A stretch of 64,000 nucleotides of DNA. It comes from Agromyces mediolanus (GTDB taxonomy: Bacteria; Actinomycetota; Actinomycetes; Actinomycetales; Microbacteriaceae). Location of the stretch: positions 32,655 through 96,654 of the forward strand of contig NZ_BMRJ01000002.1 in assembly GCF_014648575.1 (NCBI RefSeq), in the 5' to 3' direction. How positions within the stretch are numbered: position 1 is the stretch's first letter; each line of letters begins with the position of its first letter. Both the position numbers and the translations under genes were made by a program. Under the pieces are notes generated by a model that ran no database searches, had not been told where the DNA came from, and saw nothing but the letters and a program-made list of their open reading frames with translations. This document shows, in pieces, positions 42,985 through 50,566 of the stretch.

Positions 42985-43392
42985 TCACTCCTCGCCGTCG
43001 TAGGCCGCTCGCGCGGCCGCGATGTCGTCGTGGCGCGCCGTCGCCCAGTCGATGAGTGCGAGCACGGGCTCGGCCAGCGATCGGCCGAGCGGCGTAACCG
43101 CGTACTCCACCCGCGGCGGGATCTCGGGGTACACGCGACGTGAGACGAGCCCGTCGCGTTCGAGCCCGCGGAGGGTCTCGGTGAGCACGCGGTGCGAGAT
43201 GCCGTCGATGCGGCGCTGCACCTCGGTGAATCGAAGTGGTCCGTCGTGCAGGGTGCCGACGATCAGCAGGCTCCACTTGTCGCCCACTCGCGAGAGCACC
43301 TCCCGGACGACGGTGCTCGACGGGTTCCGCGTCACGCAGGCGCCGTCCTCGGTGCGGACGCGCTCCGCCACTCCGCCACTCGGCTCGATCAT
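42985..43392 (-). CDS. HxlR-family winged-helix regulator
   Basis: A 135-residue HxlR protein: VREVLSRVGDKWSLLIVGTLHDGPLRFTEVQRRIDGISHRVLTETLRGLERDGLVSRRVYPEIPPRVEYAVTPLG-type core (about 25-110, quoted in part: DKWSLLIVGTLHDGPLRF). The Cys near position 19 may serve as a redox sensor as in HypR/YodB relatives. ATG 43392 has GGAGGGAG upstream. Divergent from a DoxX-family gene, which it probably controls; the palindrome GTGCGTGACGCAC lies between them. Confidence 0.92.
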   Translation of the reverse strand: MIEPSGGVAERVRTEDGACVTRNPSSTVVREVLSRVGDKWSLLIVGTLHDGPLRFTEVQRRIDGISHRVLTETLRGLERDGLVSRRVYPEIPPRVEYAVTPLGRSLAEPVLALIDWATARHDDIAAARAAYDGEE

Positions 43393-43418
43393 CCGCGACT
43401 CCCTCCACGAACCTCAGG

Positions 43419-43431
43419 GTGCGTGACGCAC
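43419..43431. promoter_or_regulatory. Candidate HxlR operator
   Basis: GTGCGTGACGCAC has perfect 6-bp arms around one base, 27 bases before the HxlR start and 38 bases before the -10-like TAGCAT (43457-43462) of the DoxX-like gene. Confidence 0.45.
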
Positions 43432-43514
43432 GATGAAGTGCCGTCCGCCCGTCTCCTAGCATCAGGGCCCGTGCCTCGTGCACTCATCGTATTCGGCCCC
43501 GAACGGAGACCCGC

Positions 43515-43874
43515 ATGATCATCGCCCTCTGGATCGTCACCATCCTGCTCGCCCTGCTGTTCCTGCTCGCGGGCGCCGTCAAAGCCATGCAGTCGCGCGA
43601 GGCGGTGCTCGCTCGCATGGCCTGGGTCGAGGACGTCACCGCAGGGCAGTTGAAGGCCATCGGCGTGCTGGAGGTGCTGGGGGCCATCGGGCTGGTCCTC
43701 CCGGCTGCGGCGCCCCTCGTGTGGTGGCTGACGCCCGTGTCGGCGTTCGCGCTCGCCGTCACGATGGCCGTCGCGGTGGCACTGCACGTGCGACGGCGGG
43801 AGGGCTTCGCCCCGAGCCTCGTGCTCGCGGTGGTCTCCCTGGCCGTCGGGATCGGCTGGCTGCTCCTGCGCTGA
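43515..43874 (+). CDS. DoxX-family membrane protein
   Basis: A 119-residue four-helix protein of the DoxX/DoxD-like family: N-terminal ILLALLFLLAGAVKAMQSREAV, then VEDVTAGQLKAIGVLEVLGAIGLVLP, the family signature region. Members are linked to redox or thiol stress, and pairing with an HxlR regulator is common. ATG 43515 has GGAG upstream; the -10 at 43457 gives a leader of about 45 bases. Confidence 0.88.
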   Translation: MIIALWIVTILLALLFLLAGAVKAMQSREAVLARMAWVEDVTAGQLKAIGVLEVLGAIGLVLPAAAPLVWWLTPVSAFALAVTMAVAVALHVRRREGFAPSLVLAVVSLAVGIGWLLLR

Positions 43875-43880
43875 TGCAAA

Positions 43881-43919
43881 TAGTTAAGACTTGACTTATA
43901 TAAGTTGAGGCGTAACTAT
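43881..43919. promoter_or_regulatory. AT-rich promoter/operator of the ArsR-SRPBCC pair
   Basis: TTGACT (43891-43896) and AACTAT (43914-43919) with a 17-base spacer form a promoter whose -10 ends six bases before ATG 43926 (leaderless). A perfect 12-bp palindrome ACTTATATAAGT (43894-43905) lies inside, with outer arms TAGTTA/TAACTA (43881 and 43913), a plausible ArsR operator. Confidence 0.6.
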
Positions 43920-43925
43920 TGGACC

Positions 43926-44321
43926 ATGCACGCGTTCGACGTCCTCGGCGATCCGGTCCGGCGACGCATCCTGGAGCTCCTCGCCGAGGGCGAGGCGCCC
44001 GCCGGCGCCGTCTGCGCGATCGTGTCGGCGGAGTTCGGCATCACGCAGCCCGCGGTGTCGCAGCACCTGCGGGTGCTGCGCGAGCAGGGCTTCGCCTCGG
44101 TGCGCGCCGACGGCCGTCGGCGGCTCTACGCGGTCGACGCCCGCGGGCTCCAGCAGGCCAGCGATTGGCTCAGCCCGTTCGAGCGCTTCTGGCGCGGCCC
44201 GCTCGCCGCGCTCGGAACCGAGCTGAAGCGCGGCCAACGGGCCCGCAGGCTCGACGCCGACGCCGACGCCGTGCATGACCGGGCGGACGGCCCGGCCGAT
44301 CCGCCACGAGACGAGGAGTGA
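43926..44321 (+). CDS. ArsR-family winged-helix regulator
   Basis: A 131-residue ArsR/SmtB-type regulator: HAFDVLGDPVRRRILELLAEGEAPAGAV then FGITQPAVSQHLRVLREQGFASVRADGRRRLYAV. No obvious metal-binding Cys pair, so this is the SRPBCC-linked subclass rather than an arsenic sensor. The C-terminal tail is charged and probably flexible. The following SRPBCC gene starts three bases after its TGA, within the same transcript. Confidence 0.92.
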   Translation: MHAFDVLGDPVRRRILELLAEGEAPAGAVCAIVSAEFGITQPAVSQHLRVLREQGFASVRADGRRRLYAVDARGLQQASDWLSPFERFWRGPLAALGTELKRGQRARRLDADADAVHDRADGPADPPRDEE

Positions 44322-44323
44322 CC

Positions 44324-44989
44324 ATGATCGACGTGAACGAGCAGATCGACGCCGTGACGCGCGAACTGCGCACCGAGGACCTCGACGGCGAGCCCTCGCG
44401 CATCCAGCTCATCGCGCAGGAGTACCCGGCGGACCTCGCCGACGTGTGGGCCGCGGCGACCGAGCCGGAGCGCATCGCCCGCTGGTTCCTGCCGGTGACC
44501 GGTTCGCTCGAGCTCGGCGGGCGGTACCAGCTCGAGGGCAACGCCGGCGGCGAGGTGCTCGCCTGCTCGCCGCCCGCGGACGGGCGCGCGAGCTATCGCA
44601 TCACCTGGGAGTACGGCGGCGGGATGTCGTGGGTGACCGTGCGGCTCACGTCGATCGACGGCGAGCGCACCCGCTTCGAGCTCGAGCATGTGGCGCGAGT
44701 CGGCGACATCCCCGAGGAGATGTGGCAGACGTTCGGGCCGGGCGCGACCGGCGTCGGCTGGGACCAGGCGCTGCTCGGCCTCGCCCTGCACCTCGGCACG
44801 CAGGACGCACGGATCGCGCCGGCGGACGCCATGGCCTGGATGCTCTCGGAGGAGGGGCGCGCGTTCTCCCGCGCCGCCGCCGACGGCTGGGCCGCCGCGC
44901 ATCGTGCGTCCGGTGCGGACGCCGAGACCGCGGCGCGCGCCGCCGACGCCACCTTCGGCTTCTACACGGGCGAGACGCCAGGGGCCTGA
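44324..44989 (+). CDS. SRPBCC (AHSA1-type) domain protein
   Basis: A 221-residue START-fold protein with YPADLADVWAAATEPERIARWFLPVTGSLELGGRYQLEGNAGG and FELEHVARVGDIPEEMWQTFGPGATGVGWDQALLGL, standard AHSA1 landmarks. ATG 44324 has GAGGAG six bases upstream and is favoured over GTG 44318, which would place the site too close. ArsR-SRPBCC pairs are very common in actinobacteria; ligand and role are unknown. Confidence 0.9.
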   Translation: MIDVNEQIDAVTRELRTEDLDGEPSRIQLIAQEYPADLADVWAAATEPERIARWFLPVTGSLELGGRYQLEGNAGGEVLACSPPADGRASYRITWEYGGGMSWVTVRLTSIDGERTRFELEHVARVGDIPEEMWQTFGPGATGVGWDQALLGLALHLGTQDARIAPADAMAWMLSEEGRAFSRAAADGWAAAHRASGADAETAARAADATFGFYTGETPGA

Positions 44990-45003
44990 GCCGCGGGCGC
45001 GGG

Positions 45004-46659
45004 TCAGCCGCGCGCCTCGAGCACGGCCATCGCCGCGTTCTGCCCGCCGATGCCGCTGACCGCCCCGCCGCGCACGGCGCCCGAGCCGCAGAGCAGGATG
45101 CGCTCGTGCGCTGTCGCGACGCCCCAGCGCTCGGCGGCCGTCGCGAGCGGCCGGCCGGGCTCCGCCCACGGCCACGACAGCGGCCCGTGGAAGATGTGCC
45201 CGCCGGGCATCGCGAGCGCCGCCTCCAGGTCGCGCGTCGTCTTCGTCTCGATGCACGGGCGGCCCGAGGCATCCCTCGCGATCACGTCGGCGATCGGCTC
45301 GGCGAGCACCGAGTCGAGCGAGTCGAGCACGGCCTGCTGGAGCCGCTCGCGCAGCTCGTCGGCGCCGAAGCGCTCGCCGAGCCGATCCGCGGCGTGCAGC
45401 CCGAAGACGGTGAGCGTGTGCGCGCCGCTCGCGACGAGCTCGGGCGAGAGGATCGTCGGGTCGCTCAGCGTGTGGCAGTAGATCTCGCAGGGGAGCGGAT
45501 CCGGGATTGCCCCGCGGGCGGCCGAGCGGAACGCGCCCTCGAGCTGCGACTCGAGCTCGTTGATGTGGAACGTGCCCGCGAAGGCCTGCTCGGGCGCGAC
45601 CTCGGGGTCGCGGAGCCGGGGCAGGCGGGCGAGCAGCAGGTTCACCTTCACCTGCGCGCCCTCCGGCGCGTCGAGATGGCGGAGCCGCTCGAGCACGACG
45701 GGCGGGACGCCCGGCACGCGGTCCTCGGCGAAGGGTGCCTGGGTGCGCGGGGCGGATGCCTCGGGGGCCGGCGCGCCCGCGGCCAGCAGTCGGGCGAGCA
45801 CCGCCGGTGCGACGTTCGCGAGGATCGTGCCCGCCGCGACGAGGTGCTCGCCCGAGGCATCCCGGTACCGCACCGAACCCGCGGGACTCGCGCCGAGCGC
45901 CTCGGCCCCGGTGAGCAGCGTCGCGCCCGCCGCGCGGGCGACCCGCTCGAGTTCGCCCGTCACCGCGCCCATGCCGCCGACGGGGACGTCCCAGTCGCCG
46001 GTGCCGCCGCCGATCACGTGGTACAGGAAGCAGCGGTTCGCGTCGAGCGCCGGATCGTCGAGCGAGGTGAAGGTGCCGATGAGGCCGTCGGTCGCGACGA
46101 CGCCGCGCACGAGGTCGCTCGCGAAGCGGGCGTCGACGGTCTCGCCGAGGGGGCGCTCGACGAAGTCCCGCCACACGCGTTCGTCGCCGACGAGGGCGCG
46201 GGCCTCCTCACGGGTGGGCAGCGGCTCGGTCAGCGTGGGGAAGAGCGCCGTCGCGAGCCGGGCGGTGTCGGCGCCGAGCTCGCGCCAGGCGGCCACATCG
46301 GCCTCGGCGCCGACCCGGGCGAAGGCGGCGGCGAGGGCCGCGTCGTCCGCGTCGCGGTCGACGAGCAGCCCGCGCGCGGGGTCGGCCGGGTCGGGCGTGT
46401 AGGAGGAGAAGCGGCGGCGCACGAGCTCGAGCTCCAGGCCGAGCTCCTCGACGATGCGCGCGGGCAGCAGGCTCACGAGGTACGAGTACCGGGAGAGGCG
46501 GGCGTCGACCCCCTCGAACGCCTCGGCCGAGACCGCGGCGCCGCCGAGATGGTCGTCGCGCTCGAGCAGCAGCACGTCGAGCCCGGCGCGGGCGAGATAG
46601 GCGGCGGCGGTCAGGCCGTTGTGGCCCCCGCCGAGGATGACGACGTCGTGCGCGCGCAT
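45004..46659 (-). CDS. FAD-dependent oxidoreductase, phytoene-desaturase/PYROXD2-like
   Basis: A 551-residue flavoprotein. FAD-binding Rossmann start DVVILGGGHNGLTAAAYLARAGLDVLLLERDDHLGGAAV is the classic GxGxxG with the second Arg, followed by FSRYSYLVSLLP-like ARLSRYSYLVSLLP. The C-terminus has RILLCGSGAVRGGAVSGIGGQNAAMAV, the carotenoid-desaturase type end. It best fits the PYROXD2-like group, whose substrate is unclear; no carotenoid genes are nearby. Leaderless-type start ATG 46659. Confidence 0.85.
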   Translation of the reverse strand: MRAHDVVILGGGHNGLTAAAYLARAGLDVLLLERDDHLGGAAVSAEAFEGVDARLSRYSYLVSLLPARIVEELGLELELVRRRFSSYTPDPADPARGLLVDRDADDAALAAAFARVGAEADVAAWRELGADTARLATALFPTLTEPLPTREEARALVGDERVWRDFVERPLGETVDARFASDLVRGVVATDGLIGTFTSLDDPALDANRCFLYHVIGGGTGDWDVPVGGMGAVTGELERVARAAGATLLTGAEALGASPAGSVRYRDASGEHLVAAGTILANVAPAVLARLLAAGAPAPEASAPRTQAPFAEDRVPGVPPVVLERLRHLDAPEGAQVKVNLLLARLPRLRDPEVAPEQAFAGTFHINELESQLEGAFRSAARGAIPDPLPCEIYCHTLSDPTILSPELVASGAHTLTVFGLHAADRLGERFGADELRERLQQAVLDSLDSVLAEPIADVIARDASGRPCIETKTTRDLEAALAMPGGHIFHGPLSWPWAEPGRPLATAAERWGVATAHERILLCGSGAVRGGAVSGIGGQNAAMAVLEARG

Positions 46660-46665
46660 GGCTCG

Positions 46666-46671
46666 AGCGTA
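46666..46671 (-). promoter_or_regulatory. -10 element TACGCT, leaderless-type promoter
   Basis: On the minus strand TACGCT ends six bases before ATG 46659. Confidence 0.5.
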
Positions 46672-46696
46672 GCCGGGCGCAGTGCGGCGGCGACCG

Positions 46697-46764
46697 CGAG
46701 GGGGTCGTTCTCCGACGCGGGCACGGGCGCCTGCGGCATCCGCGGTCGGAAAACGACCCCCTCG
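46697..46764. repeat. 20-bp inverted repeat after the exporter permease gene
   Basis: Arms 46697-46716 and 46745-46764 pair with one mismatch around a 28-base loop; the arm core is GAGGGGGTCGTT. It lies 15 bases past the stop of the permease gene (46780) and about 40 bases before the flavoprotein start, so it may terminate the exporter transcript. Confidence 0.6.
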
Positions 46765-46779
46765 GGTGGGGTGCCGGGG

Positions 46780-47619
46780 TCAGCGGGCCCGGCGCATCGC
46801 GCGCACCCCGACGACGAGGCCGATCGCGCAGGTGACGACCGCCGCGATCGCGCCGCCGAGCACCGCCGGTGCGCCGAAGTCGCCCGCGAGCAGCGCGCGC
46901 TCCGCGCCGACGAGGTAGCTGAGCGGGTTCACGGCGGCCGCGACCCGCATCCACTCGGGGCCGTCCTCGAGCGGCAGCAGCATGCCCGAGAGGATCATCA
47001 GGGGGAACAGCAGCGTCTGGTGCACCATCCAGAACATCCAGTCCCGATTGCGGCAGCCGAGCGCGAGCGTGTAGCTCAGCGCGCCGAAGCCGATGCCGAA
47101 GACGGCGAGCACGACGAGGCCGAGGAGCAGCCCGGGCACGTTCACGCTGAAGCCGAACGGCACGGCCACGAGCACCACGATCGTGCCCTGCACCATGAGC
47201 GGCACGACCTCCTTCAGGGCGCGGCCGACGAGCAGCGCGTTCCGCGAGAGCGGGGCGACGAGGGTGCGCTCGTGCGAGCCGGTCTGCATCTCGAAGAGCA
47301 GGTTGGCTCCGGTCGAGGCGGTGCCGAACAGCGCCACCATCACGAGGATGCCGGGCACGAACCACTGCAGCGTGCCCGCGACGTCGCCGCCCGCCGCGCC
47401 GACGAGCAAGGGGCCGAACAGGCCGAGGAAGACGAGCGGCTGCACGAGTGAGAACAGCACGCTGAACGGGTCGCGCACGAGCGGGCGGGATTCGCGCACG
47501 AACACCGCCGCGGTGTCGCGGGCGAAGCCGGTGCGGCGCGGGACCGGGCGGGCGGCGAGCGGGGCGGGCGCCTGCGCGCCCGTCGCGGTGGACGGTGTGG
47601 GGTCGGCGATGGTGTTCAT
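46780..47619 (-). CDS. ABC-2 type exporter permease (DrrB-like)
   Basis: A 279-residue ABC-2 permease with six helices, related to daunorubicin-type DrrB: RPLVRDPFSVLFSLVQPLVFLGLFGPLLVG, then GSHERTLVAPLSRNALLVGRALKEVVPLMVQG and LSYLVGAERALLAGDFG. ATG 47619 has AAGGAG eight bases upstream. It pairs with the ATPase at 47708-48724. Between the two genes lies an 8-copy GGTGGC repeat. Confidence 0.9.
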   Translation of the reverse strand: MNTIADPTPSTATGAQAPAPLAARPVPRRTGFARDTAAVFVRESRPLVRDPFSVLFSLVQPLVFLGLFGPLLVGAAGGDVAGTLQWFVPGILVMVALFGTASTGANLLFEMQTGSHERTLVAPLSRNALLVGRALKEVVPLMVQGTIVVLVAVPFGFSVNVPGLLLGLVVLAVFGIGFGALSYTLALGCRNRDWMFWMVHQTLLFPLMILSGMLLPLEDGPEWMRVAAAVNPLSYLVGAERALLAGDFGAPAVLGGAIAAVVTCAIGLVVGVRAMRRAR

Positions 47620-47633
47620 GGTCGTGCTCCTTC

Positions 47634-47681
47634 GGTGGCGGTGGCGGTGGCGGTGGCGGTGGCGGTGGCGGTGGCGGTGGC
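47634..47681 (+). repeat. (GGTGGC)8 simple sequence repeat
   Basis: Eight perfect tandem copies of GGTGGC (48 bases) followed by a degenerate ninth unit to 47690. On the sense strand of the flanking genes it reads GCCACC. It fills most of the gap between the DrrA-like ATPase stop (47708) and the permease ribosome binding site. Slippage would change the gap in 6-base steps. Confidence 0.95.
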
Positions 47682-47707
47682 GGCGGTGGCTGTGGGACGG
47701 ATGCCGC

Positions 47708-48724
47708 TCACGCGGCGGCGGGTTCGGGCGTCTCGGCCGCTCCGGCCCCGGCGGACTCCTCGCGGAGGCTGCGCCCGGTCAGGGCGAGGAAGACGTCGTC
47801 GAGCGTCGGCGGCCGGTGCGTCGCCGTGACGACGTCCAGCCCCGCCGCGGCGAGCTCGCGGAGGTGCCGCGGCAGCGCCCGCTCGCCGTCGGCGGCGGTG
47901 AGCACGAGGCGGGTCGGGTCGGCGGGGTCGAGCTCTCCGCCGAGGCGGGCGGCGGCGGCCGAGGCATCCGCCCGTCCCGCGAAGCCGAGCGTGATGCGGT
48001 CGCCCGCGAGCGATTCCTTGAGCGCCCCGGCGGTGTCGTCGGCGATGACGCGGCCGTGGTCCATGACCATCACGCGCTCGGCGAGCTGGTCCGCCTCGTC
48101 GAGGTAGTGGGTGGTCAGGAAGATCGTCGTCCCGGTCGTGCGGCGGAGCTCGACGATGTGCTCCCAGAGGTTCGCCCGGCTGTGCGGGTCGAGCCCGGTC
48201 GACGGCTCGTCGAGGAAGAGCAGCTCCGGACGGTGGATGAGGCCGAGCGCGATGTCGAGCCGGCGCTTCTGCCCGCCGGAGAGCGACTGCACGCTGCGGT
48301 TCGCGAACGGCCCGAGCTCGAGCGAGTCGAGCAGTTCGGCCGCCCGCGCCCGCGTCTCGCGCCGGCCGAGGCCGTAGAACGCGCCCTGGGCGTGCAGCTC
48401 GTCGCGGACCCGCTGGGTGTGGCCGCCCGAGCTGCCCTGCCCGACGTAGCCGATGCGGCGGCGGACCCCGGCCGGGTCGCGGCGGATGTCGCAGCCGGCG
48501 ACGGTCGCCTCGCCGCTCGTGGCGGGCAGTAGCGTCGTGAGCATCCGGAGCGTCGTCGACTTGCCCGCGCCGTTCGGCCCGAGGAACGCGACGAGCTCCC
48601 CGGCGGCGACGGAGAGGTCGACAGCGCGCACCGCCTCGACCGTCTGCCCCTTCGAGCGGAACGTCTTCGTCGAGCCGCGGGCGGTGATCATCTGGCCGGT
48701 TCCGGCCTGCGTGTGCTTCGTCAT
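47708..48724 (-). CDS. ABC exporter ATP-binding protein (DrrA-like)
   Basis: A 338-residue ATPase of the daunorubicin-resistance type. Walker A GPNGAGKSTTLRMLTTLL, signature LSGGQKRRLDIALGLIHRPE, Walker B LLFLDEPSTGLDPHS, switch HYLDEADQ; the C-terminal DUF4162-like domain covers about residues 235-320. Also notable is VGQGSSGGHTQRVRDELHAQGAFYGL, typical for DrrA. ATG 48724 is used; ATG 48745 would add seven residues. Divergent from a WYL regulator that probably controls it. Confidence 0.9.
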   Translation of the reverse strand: MTKHTQAGTGQMITARGSTKTFRSKGQTVEAVRAVDLSVAAGELVAFLGPNGAGKSTTLRMLTTLLPATSGEATVAGCDIRRDPAGVRRRIGYVGQGSSGGHTQRVRDELHAQGAFYGLGRRETRARAAELLDSLELGPFANRSVQSLSGGQKRRLDIALGLIHRPELLFLDEPSTGLDPHSRANLWEHIVELRRTTGTTIFLTTHYLDEADQLAERVMVMDHGRVIADDTAGALKESLAGDRITLGFAGRADASAAAARLGGELDPADPTRLVLTAADGERALPRHLRELAAAGLDVVTATHRPPTLDDVFLALTGRSLREESAGAGAAETPEPAAA

Positions 48725-48784
48725 GGACACAGCTTCTCGAGGCATCCGGTCAGTTTCTGTCCGGTATCGGAGGAGAATCGTGGC

Positions 48785-49765
48785 ATGGCCGCCACGACCT
48801 CGCGAACGCTCGAACTGCTCTCGCTGCTGCAGAGCCACCGGCACTGGACCGCGCACGAGCTCGTCGACCGCCTCGGCGTCAGCGAGCGCACGCTGCGCCG
48901 GGACGTGGAACGGCTGCGCGAGCTCGGGTACGGCATCGAGTCGCTTCGCGGCGTCGCCGGCGGCTACCGGCTGGAGGCCGGCACCGGGCTGCCGCCGCTG
49001 CTCCTCAGCGACGACGAGGGCGTGGCGATCGCGGTCGGCCTGCGGTCACAGGCGACCGCCGGCCTCCGCGGCGCGGAGCACACCACGCTCAGCGCCCTCG
49101 CGAAGATCGAGCAGGTGCTGCCGCCCGCGCTGCGCCGCCGGATCGAGGCGCTGCAGTCGCACGCCGCCGCCGGCGCGCCGCCCCTCGGCGGGCGCGACGG
49201 GCGACCGGTGCCCGCCGTCGATCCGGAACTCCTCGGCCTGCTCGCGCTCGCCTGCCGCGACGCCGAACGACTGCGCTTCCGGTACACCGACGCGAACGGC
49301 GGGGAGACCGCGCGGAGCGTCGAGCCGCACCGCCTCGTGCCGGTCGCCCGGCGCTGGTACCTGCTGGCCTGGGACCGGGACCGCGACGACTGGCGCACCT
49401 TCCGCGTCGACCGGGTCGACGACGTCTTCCAGACCCGCGTGCGCTTCGAGCCCCGGCCGATCGACGACGAGGAGGCGCGGGAGCGGGTCGAGCGGGCCAC
49501 GAGGTACCGGCGCAGCTCGGTCACGGCGCGGGTCGTCGTCGCGCTTCCGCTCGCCGAGCTCGCCGCCCACCTGGGCTGGTGGGGGCGCGAGCTCGAAGCG
49601 GTGGATGCCGGGCACTGCGCATGGCCGATCGAGGCCGACTCCGTCGAGGGCCTCGCGATGGGGCTGATGTGGCTGCCGGCCGACGCCGAGTACCGCATCG
49701 AGGGCGAGGAGCTGCGGGCGTTCCTCGCGGTGCAGGCTGCGCGGTTCGCCGCCGCCGCGGGCTGA
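48785..49765 (+). CDS. WYL-domain transcriptional regulator
   Basis: A 326-residue regulator. N-terminal winged helix (about 1-60): RTLELLSLLQSHRHWTAHELVDRLGVSERTLRRDVERLRELGYGIESLRGVAGGYRL. WYL domain (about 140-220): FRYTDANGGETARSVEPHRLVPVARRWYLLAWDRDRDDWRTFRVDRV, including the W-Y-L triplet. C-terminal extension follows. WYL proteins sense small ligands or nucleic acid. The 60-base intergenic region to the divergent ABC genes includes GGTCAGTTTCTGTCC, an imperfect palindrome and possible site. ATG 48785 has GGAGGAG upstream. Confidence 0.92.
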   Translation: MAATTSRTLELLSLLQSHRHWTAHELVDRLGVSERTLRRDVERLRELGYGIESLRGVAGGYRLEAGTGLPPLLLSDDEGVAIAVGLRSQATAGLRGAEHTTLSALAKIEQVLPPALRRRIEALQSHAAAGAPPLGGRDGRPVPAVDPELLGLLALACRDAERLRFRYTDANGGETARSVEPHRLVPVARRWYLLAWDRDRDDWRTFRVDRVDDVFQTRVRFEPRPIDDEEARERVERATRYRRSSVTARVVVALPLAELAAHLGWWGRELEAVDAGHCAWPIEADSVEGLAMGLMWLPADAEYRIEGEELRAFLAVQAARFAAAAG

Positions 49766-49770
49766 GGGGG

Positions 49771-49810
49771 CCGCGGGCGGCGGTCTGGGTGCAGATTCCG
49801 TCGCCCGCGG
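49771..49810. terminator. Hairpin between convergent WYL and TetR genes
   Basis: Perfect 9-bp arms CCGCGGGCG / CGCCCGCGG with a 22-base loop lie between the stops at 49765 and 49815. Confidence 0.45.
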
Positions 49811-49814
49811 GGCG

Positions 49815-50465
49815 TCAGGCGGGCAGGGCCCCTGCGGACTCGTCGGCGGGGTGCGGCGCGAGCCCCTCGAAGAACAGCTCGAGGGCGAGGTCGACCTGCG
49901 CCTCGATCTCGGCGCGGTCGGGCAGCGCGGCGTCGCCGAGCATCATGGCTCGGTTCAGCGGCTCGCCCATGACCATCCAGTTCAGCTGCGCTGCGGCGCG
50001 CTCGGGGTCGGCGGCGCGCAGCACCCCGGCGGACTGCAGCTCGGCGACGATGCCGGCCAGGTTCGCGATCGCTCGCTTCGGCCCGTGCTCGTAGAGGGCC
50101 GCGGCGAGCTCGGGGGAGCGGGGCAGCTCGCCGATGACGAGGCGCCGCAGCCCGACGATGTTCGGCGTCAGCACCGCTTCGAGCTGGCCGACGAGGAGCT
50201 CGCGAAGGGCGGCGCGGGGCTCGTCGTGCGGGTCGATGCGCGGCGCCGGTGACAGCACCGTGCGGCGGGTGCCCACGGTCTCGGCGGTGACGAGCTCGAG
50301 GAACAGGGCGCGCTTGCTGCCGAAGTGGCTGTAGAGCGTCTGCTTCGCGATGCCGCACTCGGCGGCGATCGAGTCCATGGTCACGGATTCGTAGCCGGTG
50401 GCCAGGAACTGCCGTTCGGCGGCGCGCAGCGCGGCTTCGCGCTTCTGCAGCGAGCTGGGGCGCAT
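49815..50465 (-). CDS. TetR-family regulator, divergent to a hydrolase
   Basis: A 216-residue TetR protein: REAALRAAERQFLATGYESVTMDSIAAECGIAKQTLYSHFGSKRALFLELV (HTH) and a C-terminal domain like AcrR-type TetR_C. It faces the alpha/beta hydrolase gene across 101 bases of AT-richer DNA with the repeated words ACTCGTGCGTC and ACTCGTCAGTC, likely its operator region. Effector unknown. Confidence 0.92.
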   Translation of the reverse strand: MRPSSLQKREAALRAAERQFLATGYESVTMDSIAAECGIAKQTLYSHFGSKRALFLELVTAETVGTRRTVLSPAPRIDPHDEPRAALRELLVGQLEAVLTPNIVGLRRLVIGELPRSPELAAALYEHGPKRAIANLAGIVAELQSAGVLRAADPERAAAQLNWMVMGEPLNRAMMLGDAALPDRAEIEAQVDLALELFFEGLAPHPADESAGALPA

Positions 50466-50492
50466 CCGCGTCTCCTCCGATCGGTCCGGCTC

Positions 50493-50522
50493 TTGCAGAC
50501 ATCATACTCGTGCGTCTATATT
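50493..50522 (+). promoter_or_regulatory. Sigma-70 type promoter of the alpha/beta hydrolase gene
   Basis: TTGCAG (50493-50498), 18-base spacer, TATATT (50517-50522). ACTCGTGCGTC (50507-50517) overlaps the spacer and GACTCGTCAGTC (50537-50548, arms GACT/AGTC) follows downstream; both may be regulator sites. Confidence 0.55.
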
Positions 50523-50566
50523 CTCAATGAATCAAGACTCGTCAGTCCAGAAATGGGGATGCCCCG

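Noticed and set aside
43457..43473. Leaderless start at GTG 43471 for the DoxX-family gene
   Set aside because: GTG 43471 is out of frame with the gene; ATG 43515 with a ribosome binding site is correct.
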